DNA of 64,000 nt from Imbricaverruca yamaguchii (lineage: Eukaryota > Arthropoda > Thecostraca > Neoverrucidae). The position numbers and the translations under genes were made by a program. Shown here in pieces: positions 58,457-64,000 of this stretch. The stretch spans positions 1,669,001-1,733,000 of the forward strand of contig JAOTOL010001546.1 of the NCBI GenBank assembly GCA_034440575.1. The letters are read 5' to 3'. The notes under the pieces were generated by a model, which searched no databases, was not told the DNA's origin, and saw nothing but the letters and a program-made list of their open reading frames with translations. Within the stretch, counting starts at the first letter, position 1. Each line of letters begins with the position of its first letter.

Positions 58457-59095
58457 GTGTCGTGTCACAACAGCAGCAGTGTCGTGTCACAGCGGCAGCA
58501 GTGTCATGTCACAACGGCAGCGGTGTCGTGTCACAGCGGCAGCGGTGTCGTGTCACAGCGACAGCGGTGTCGTATTACAACGGCAGCAGTGTCGTGTCAC
58601 AGCGGCAGCGGTGTCGTGTCACAACGGCAGCGGTGTCGTGTCACAGCGGCAGCGGTGTCGTGTTACAACGGCAGCGGTGTCGTGTCACAGCGACAGCGGT
58701 GTCGTATTACAACGGCAGCAGTGTCGTGTCACAGCGGCAGCGGTGTCGTGTCACAACGGCAGCGGTGTCGTGTCACAGCGGCAGCGGTGTCGTGTTACAA
58801 CGGCAGCGGTGTCGTGTCACAGCGACAGCGGTGTCGTATTACAACGGCAGCAGTGTCGTGTCACAGCGGCAGCGGTGTCGTGTCACAACGGCAGCGGTGT
58901 CGTGTCACAGCGGCAGCGGTGTCGTGTCACAGCGGCAGCGGTGTCGTGTCACAGCGGCAGCGGTGTCGTGTCACAGCGGCAGCGGTGTCGTGTCACAACG
59001 GCAGCGGTGTCGTGTCACAACAGCAGCGGTGTCGTGTCACAGCGGCAGCGGTGTCGTGTCACAACAGCAGCAGTGTCGTGTCACAGCGGTGTCGT
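58457..59095 (+). repeat. 22-bp minisatellite, about 29 units
   Basis: Units of GTGTCGTGTCACAGCGGCAG plus CG. Larger blocks of about 154 bp (seven units) with CGTATTACAACGG variants repeat, a higher-order pattern. Open frames of up to 300 codons in three plus-strand frames are by-products. Confidence 0.95.
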
Positions 59096-59561
59096 GTCCA
59101 TGACGACAACGCTTGCCGACGTATGCACGAAATCAGTCAAACGACCCACCACCTATCATCGGAGCCCTAGAACATAGGAGCTGGCGGACTTGCCGCTTAC
59201 ATCTCGTGTTGATAGCATCCTGTGGAGCCACTTCATAGTTATACATCATTTATTTGATGAGGACAACTTTGTTAAGCTTACCAACCTAAAAAAATGAAGC
59301 CGCGAGATTCTGTAGCAGCAGATCCTACCCGGACTGAATGCATTTCTGTGACCAGAAGACCTTCCATCGCAAACTGTGTATGTACCGCCCTCGTGACGGA
59401 AACAGTGCTAGTTGGCCCGCCAGTCACAGGATGACAAGGCGAATTTTCCCCCGCTCTGACTTATATCGAACAACGCCCGTAGCACTAACGTTAGCCAGCT
59501 CAAACTTTGTGTACCTTCAAATGAAGAACAAAGCTATGTCGTAGATAAAACATTGATTTCA

Positions 59562-59577
59562 AGGTCATTTCAGGTCA
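59562..59577 (+). promoter_or_regulatory. DR4 motif in a decayed repeat
   Basis: AGGTCA-TTTC-AGGTCA, in sequence resembling the end of element B (TCAGGTCAAGTCAG). Confidence 0.45.
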
Positions 59578-59861
59578 AGTCAGTGCGGTGTCATCAAGTC
59601 ATGTAAAGGTGTTGACATTCCAGCACCAGTTCCCGATGAATGAAAGGCTAAAATTAATAATCCGCTCGACTGAAAACATCATTATCATACAGTACAAATG
59701 GATAAGGCTGATCTGATCCACCCAAGATCCGATCAACGTTACGGCATGTTCCGTACTTGAAAGTGAATCAGATGGAATGATTTTGCCCACATTCGCAAGG
59801 GATTGCATATTCGTATCTAGATATTGACTTCATTAATAACTTAAACTCTTCGATAATGGAA

Positions 59862-59897
59862 CATGTTCAAGACATGATCAATCATGTCTTGAACATG
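59862..59897. repeat. perfect palindrome, 17-bp arms, 2-nt centre
   Basis: CATGTTCAAGACATGAT, CA, then ATCATGTCTTGAACATG. No gene or transposon end is evident beside it. Confidence 0.95.
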
Positions 59898-60830
59898 CGA
59901 TTTATGCATGCGACAATCATGCATCAATCAGCGGTTTGTAGCGGCGTAGATGTTGCATGCACTGCCATTTGCAGCGGTGTCAAAAGTGCATGCCATGGGT
60001 GTTGTTTTCTGTAAATTATTGTGGGGGGGGGGGGAAGGGTGACAAAATCCTACAGAATTTACGTAGGTATAAGAAGGGCCTGGTTAGCAAGCGCAACGGG
60101 AGGGGGCGGTAATACACTCTCTTCTCCCGTTCCTTGGCGTTATCTCGTAAACGGGGTGCGATATTTGGATGCAATATTGTTCCTAGTTGAGAATCGATGA
60201 GCGCATCCTTTGAACAAAAGTCTAAATCCGTTAGCAAGTATAGGAGCTGCGGGGTTGCAAAATCGACCGATCGAGCGGCCCCTGCTGAGCGATCAAGGTC
60301 ACAAACGCTTCTTCAGTGCGGAACCGACGGCGCGGTGTGGCGGCCGAACTCGACCTCATTTAACCCTGAAGGCTCTCTGAAGGCTGAAGGCTTTCCTAAA
60401 TCTTACGGTCAATGACAGTATCCTCCCCCTCCCCCTCCCATTCGCGATATGACGGTTCCTCCAGAGCAAGTTTTTCTACCTTGCTTTCAATTACGTTTGC
60501 ATGCTAGATTTAGGCCACTTAATCTGCTGATAGGAAGAATTTGTAATTGATGTGATGCCCAAGATAAAAATAAAAGCACAACCACACGTCTAGAACACTA
60601 GGTTACTACTTAAGGGATGGGAAATTGTCCGACTGAATTGAATGCCCGACAAAAGATTAGGAAATGCATTTTTAGTAATGTTCCACTCTATAAGCGCGCA
60701 AGAGTTCACGATCCACCTTTCCTCCGCTGCTCATATATCAAGGAGCCTATCAAGGGGTACCTTACAATCTACGAGCCCACTCATACACATGTGTGATGAG
60801 AAACTATTAATATATTATTAATATTAATAT

Positions 60831-61142
60831 TTGTGGGAAAGACACAGAGAAATACACCCAGGATGGGAATCAAGGCTCAAGTCCTACCAACACGCATTAT
60901 ACAGACGCATTATTGACGCCCTGAGGCGTAGGTTGGCGCAATCGCCAGCCGCCTTCCTGGAAGCCCTAGATCCTCACCAACAGCTTGGAGACCAACAGCC
61001 CTTCCAGCTGCTCCTATGCATGCAATCCGAACTGGGTACAGCAGAAGTTGCCCCATGCGACCGTAAGCTGTTGAGAACTACCTTCAACAACTGCCGCAGG
61101 CTTGGGCAGTATTATCGCTGTCATCAGAGGAAGCTCCTCTAG
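60831..61142 (+). CDS. unidentified open frame, 103 codons
   Basis: MWERHREIHPGWESRLKSYQ onward is rich in Arg, Leu and Gln with helical spacing (LYRRIIDALRRRLAQSPAAF) and has normal, non-repetitive composition. It stops at 61142. A further open stretch in another frame (about 61190-61340, with TIQGMVVTLTAAVSQLETVL) could be a continuation after a frameshift or intron. I recognise no family. It may be a transposon-derived coding remnant or an exon of an unknown gene. Confidence 0.35.
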   Translation: MWERHREIHPGWESRLKSYQHALYRRIIDALRRRLAQSPAAFLEALDPHQQLGDQQPFQLLLCMQSELGTAEVAPCDRKLLRTTFNNCRRLGQYYRCHQRKLL

Positions 61143-61649
61143 GCTAACAAACCACCCCAGCTGACAGATACTTGGAATAATCGGTTTCAGGCCTGGTGCT
61201 AGCAATAGCGGCAAGATACTCAGCAGCGCAGACAGTGCCAGTCGGCGCAGTGTCTCCGGACATCAGTACGCTGGCCACAATACAGGGTATGGTCGTGACG
61301 TTAACGGCGGCGGTCAGTCAACTGGAAACCGTCCTGAGTGACAGGTCACCAGAGTGAACGAGCGGACGTCACTATTCAAAAGGCCATCGGCGGGGCATGA
61401 GCTCAAAATGTCCACGTAAAGCTCTCATACTGAACACTTGGCCACCAAATAATGCACCTAAGTGAGTGTTGCATCTGGTACGTGACCGTGGCCGCATGTT
61501 CACGCCAGCAATACGTCGCCTCTTGCCGTCGCTCGTCCGGCACTCTTGGCATGACAAGGGATAGCGGTGCCATTTTAGGTATGCCTATGTCGTTGGACAT
61601 TAATCAGATAGTGACACCACTCGTAATTCATCTCAGTAAGTGAATGGTG

Positions 61650-63220
61650 GTGCAGCGTCCGCACCTTACCGGACACGTACTTTGCACACGCCGGTCGGTC
61701 TATGGTTTGATGCTGCTTTCAACTATATGGGATATCATTTGAAAAAGAATTCACTTTAATATAAATTATAACCTAAATGAATGAACACATTTGCTGATGG
61801 AATTCGCAGCTAAAATCTGTGTAGACGCTCACCTACATACTCGTGCATTAAAAAAATGTTTCGCATTAGAATAAGTCTACGAGAAAATTGAACTGCTATA
61901 CCTAGGTAAAGATGCGTATGTACAGATGAACACACTACGTGCTTAAAAAAACAGAACGTACACGACCTACTTGCAAGGGCGGATCTAGTCAGTGTTTTTT
62001 TTTTTTTGGGGGGGCAGTGAAATTCTGAGAAATCGTCAAATTTTGGACAAAATTTCACTACCTCCTGTCCGGAGTGCATCAGACTTCGAGTTGAAAACAT
62101 CGTTCAACGGGAGGTGGGAGTGCGCTTCGCAGTTGGATTGGCAGAAACGTGCTCCGGCTTGGATGGAACCAGAAGACATGCTGCACATCACGTCCAGTCT
62201 TTGAGGTGGGCCATGGCTGGATTGCCGTACCACACCCCCAATTTGGATCCAACCTTGCATACTTGAATGCAAATATACACATCAGGCAACAGCGTAGAGA
62301 CTAAACTAGCAGCAGAGGTTACCATGTCTTCATCATACCATGTGTATCGTCCATGTACAATATGCACCATGTGCAATTTAGCTTTTCGAACATGAACATG
62401 AACATTAATTCTTATCTCGGAGGACAGGAAGGTTCCATATCTGTCCGAGAGTATACCAACTATCGGCATGATATTCTGTGATACCGCAGATGCGAAGCGA
62501 AATGCAATTAACGGAGCCATCTTTTCCCACGAGTCAACCAAGGGAGCATTTACGTTTTCACATCGGAGCATACATCGTGCCTTTTGAGTATGAAAATGTG
62601 TGTTTTCATCATATTTACTTCCAGCTTCTGACCCCGAAGTGCTCAATAGCCACCAGTATTGTTGAATGCCCCTTGACGGGCTGAATAACTCATACAACAA
62701 CGTGAGAAATGCGTGGTTCCACGGCTGACATGTGTGCTATATGTGTTTTCGCTCAAAAGCTCAGTCTTTCACCACAACCTAACTTATTATTTATATATAT
62801 ATCTCATGAGTTAATTCCATTCGACGATGTACATTGGTGAAAGCAATCTGCATCGGAAGCTCTCCAAACATCTGGATGAAAAATGGGATGAATGTCATAT
62901 ATGAACTTGCCTCCGTACACCAAGAATGCCACCCGAAATAGGAATGCGACATGACCACTCACAAATGTCCGAAGCTGTAATTCGGCGATCGATTCTCAGA
63001 TTAACCTAAGAAGTACAAAGTTCGATTAAGAGCTTTAGGTTAAGAGCTTTAGCTTTAGCAGCATAGGCACATATAAGTAGAACTGCTAGAGCTGAGATTG
63101 AGAGGAGACCCGGCTGCGAGAGATCAGGACTGAGGGCATTGTGTGCCGATCGATGTTTCATGACATGTCTCGACTGCGTTGCTGTGCTTGTCTAAAAATA
63201 ACAGAACAAAGAAACCCTTC
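61650..63220. other. no recognised gene
   Basis: AT-rich with a T/G homopolymer at 61996-62016. Open frames on both strands at 62000-62700 show no family motif. Confidence 0.45.
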
Positions 63221-63228
63221 GCATAAAC

Positions 63229-64000
63229 TTAACCTGTCTCTTCTGTCAGATCCTCACACCCAGTCTCGAGGGAGGGGGTCGATAGAGACCCCCATCTAAT
63301 CTCCAAACTAAGCGTCGCACGAAAATGAAATAGGTGTCATCGGAAAGCGCTCGACTTGGGCCAGATACCACCCCCAATGGTGACGTCACTAGAGGTCCTA
63401 GAGTATTTCGTTTTGTTTTTAAAATACATTTAATCCGAGTTGTTGCTGGGGTGGCTTGAGGACCAGGGTTCTATTGCTAAGCAGAGCTTGTTGCGTGAAC
63501 CCTGGCCGCACCACCCGATCCATGAACACCAGTTCAACGGCAGAATTTAGACCGAATGTTTAACGTGCCGCGAATGCACCGACACGACCGCCCGGTAATT
63601 TGTCCCCGGCCTTATCGGGCCAGCTGCCAACTGACACTCCCGGCCGGGGGCTAAATGCGAGCGCGCGAAGCGACTCAAACCCTGTGTTGCCAGGACAGGG
63701 GAGACCAGTGGAGGCCAGCGCTCTAACCAACTGAGCTACCGGAGCGGCAGTTTCACCGCTTATATTATGTTTGTGGCTCTGGAGGGTTCATTTTGAGGGA
63801 GGTTTGAAAAATGTATTTGGGATCAGCAAATGGAAGCGAAATCGACCAGGACCATGAAATATTTGGCCACCCAAAAATCAAAATTTTATTATTATTTTTT
63901 TAATTTTCAAAATGTTAAGTTTACAAGTGTTTTTCAATTTTCCTTTTTTAATGGGTAGAGCGGACCTAAAAACGTTCTTCGAAGTCAACTTACTCTGATA
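63229..64000 (-). mobile_element. TTAA-flanked element A, copy 3, cut by the window end
   Basis: TTAACCTGTCTCTTC at 63229 is the right end of element A in reverse. Homology resumes after a nested SINE (AATTTTCAAAATGTTAAG, CGGACCTAAAAACGTTCTTC) and runs off the window. Confidence 0.8.
63405..63752 (-). mobile_element. tRNA-derived SINE, family 3, nested in element A
   Basis: On the minus strand it starts GCCGCTCCGGTAGCTCAGTT and GGTTAGAGCGCTGGCCTCC (A-box region), has GGGTTTGAGTCGC (B-box), then a 250-bp GC-rich body with CCCCGGCCGGGAGTGTCAG and GGTGGTGCGGCCAGGGTTC. It interrupts element A. The insert within the head (CACTGGTCTCCCCTGTCCTGG region) shows it is not a working tRNA gene. Confidence 0.8.

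Larger units (their letters stand above)
59180..60820. other. no recognised gene
   Basis: Apart from the palindrome and DR4 motif, nothing recognised. A G-run lies at 60023-60035. Confidence 0.45.

Noticed and set aside
58201..59177. Three overlapping plus-strand frames of 230-300 codons
   Set aside because: By-products of the 22-bp array, open in all three plus frames.

Overview
This window is nuclear DNA from an animal. Three genes are split by introns of 0.4-5 kb, several families of tRNA-derived SINEs and non-LTR retrotransposons are present, and minisatellites are abundant. The retrotransposon styles (an I/Nimb-like LINE with RNase H, a CR1-like LINE with an 8-bp tandem 3' tail, a decayed Ty3/gypsy piece) and the two-domain SOUL protein would suit an arthropod such as a crustacean or chelicerate. 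That placement is inference.

Genes. (1) Minus strand, 1097-1333: one exon of the glucosidase II alpha subunit (GANAB-like), with the rest of the gene mostly outside or unrecognised. (2) Plus strand, about 25021-35560: a nearly complete DRAP1/NC2-alpha gene. It has six exons, a phase-consistent histone fold, an AT-AC (U12-type) second intron and an AATAAA signal at 35537. (3) Minus strand, about 53560 down to 38799: eight coding exons of a protein with two tandem SOUL heme-binding domains; most junction phases agree. Exons are GC-rich against AT-rich surroundings.

Mobile DNA. 3.2-25 kb is mostly old repeats: an L2/CR1-type LINE (9.3 kb), a CR1-like LINE with three further fragments (11.1, 13.3, 15.5, 21.3 kb), a 1.3-kb unknown repeat in two inverted copies, a decayed gypsy piece (18.5-19.5 kb) and a 170-bp hAT-like element nested in a CR1 copy. 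A 5'-truncated I-like LINE with a 14-bp target duplication lies in DRAP1 intron 4. Its 3' hairpin and tail recur as about ten free-standing inserts of 35-70 bp, most with their own target duplications, and at the 3' end of a tRNA-derived SINE. TTAA-flanked elements lie at 40.6, 53.9, 54.75 and 63.2 kb.

The feature that stands out most is that the three genes carry more than ten unrelated minisatellites (22-70 bp units) lying at or very near exon-intron boundaries. At least five are visibly built from the exon edge plus its splice site. Together with the hairpin micro-inserts and the AT-AC intron, these are the observations most worth following up.
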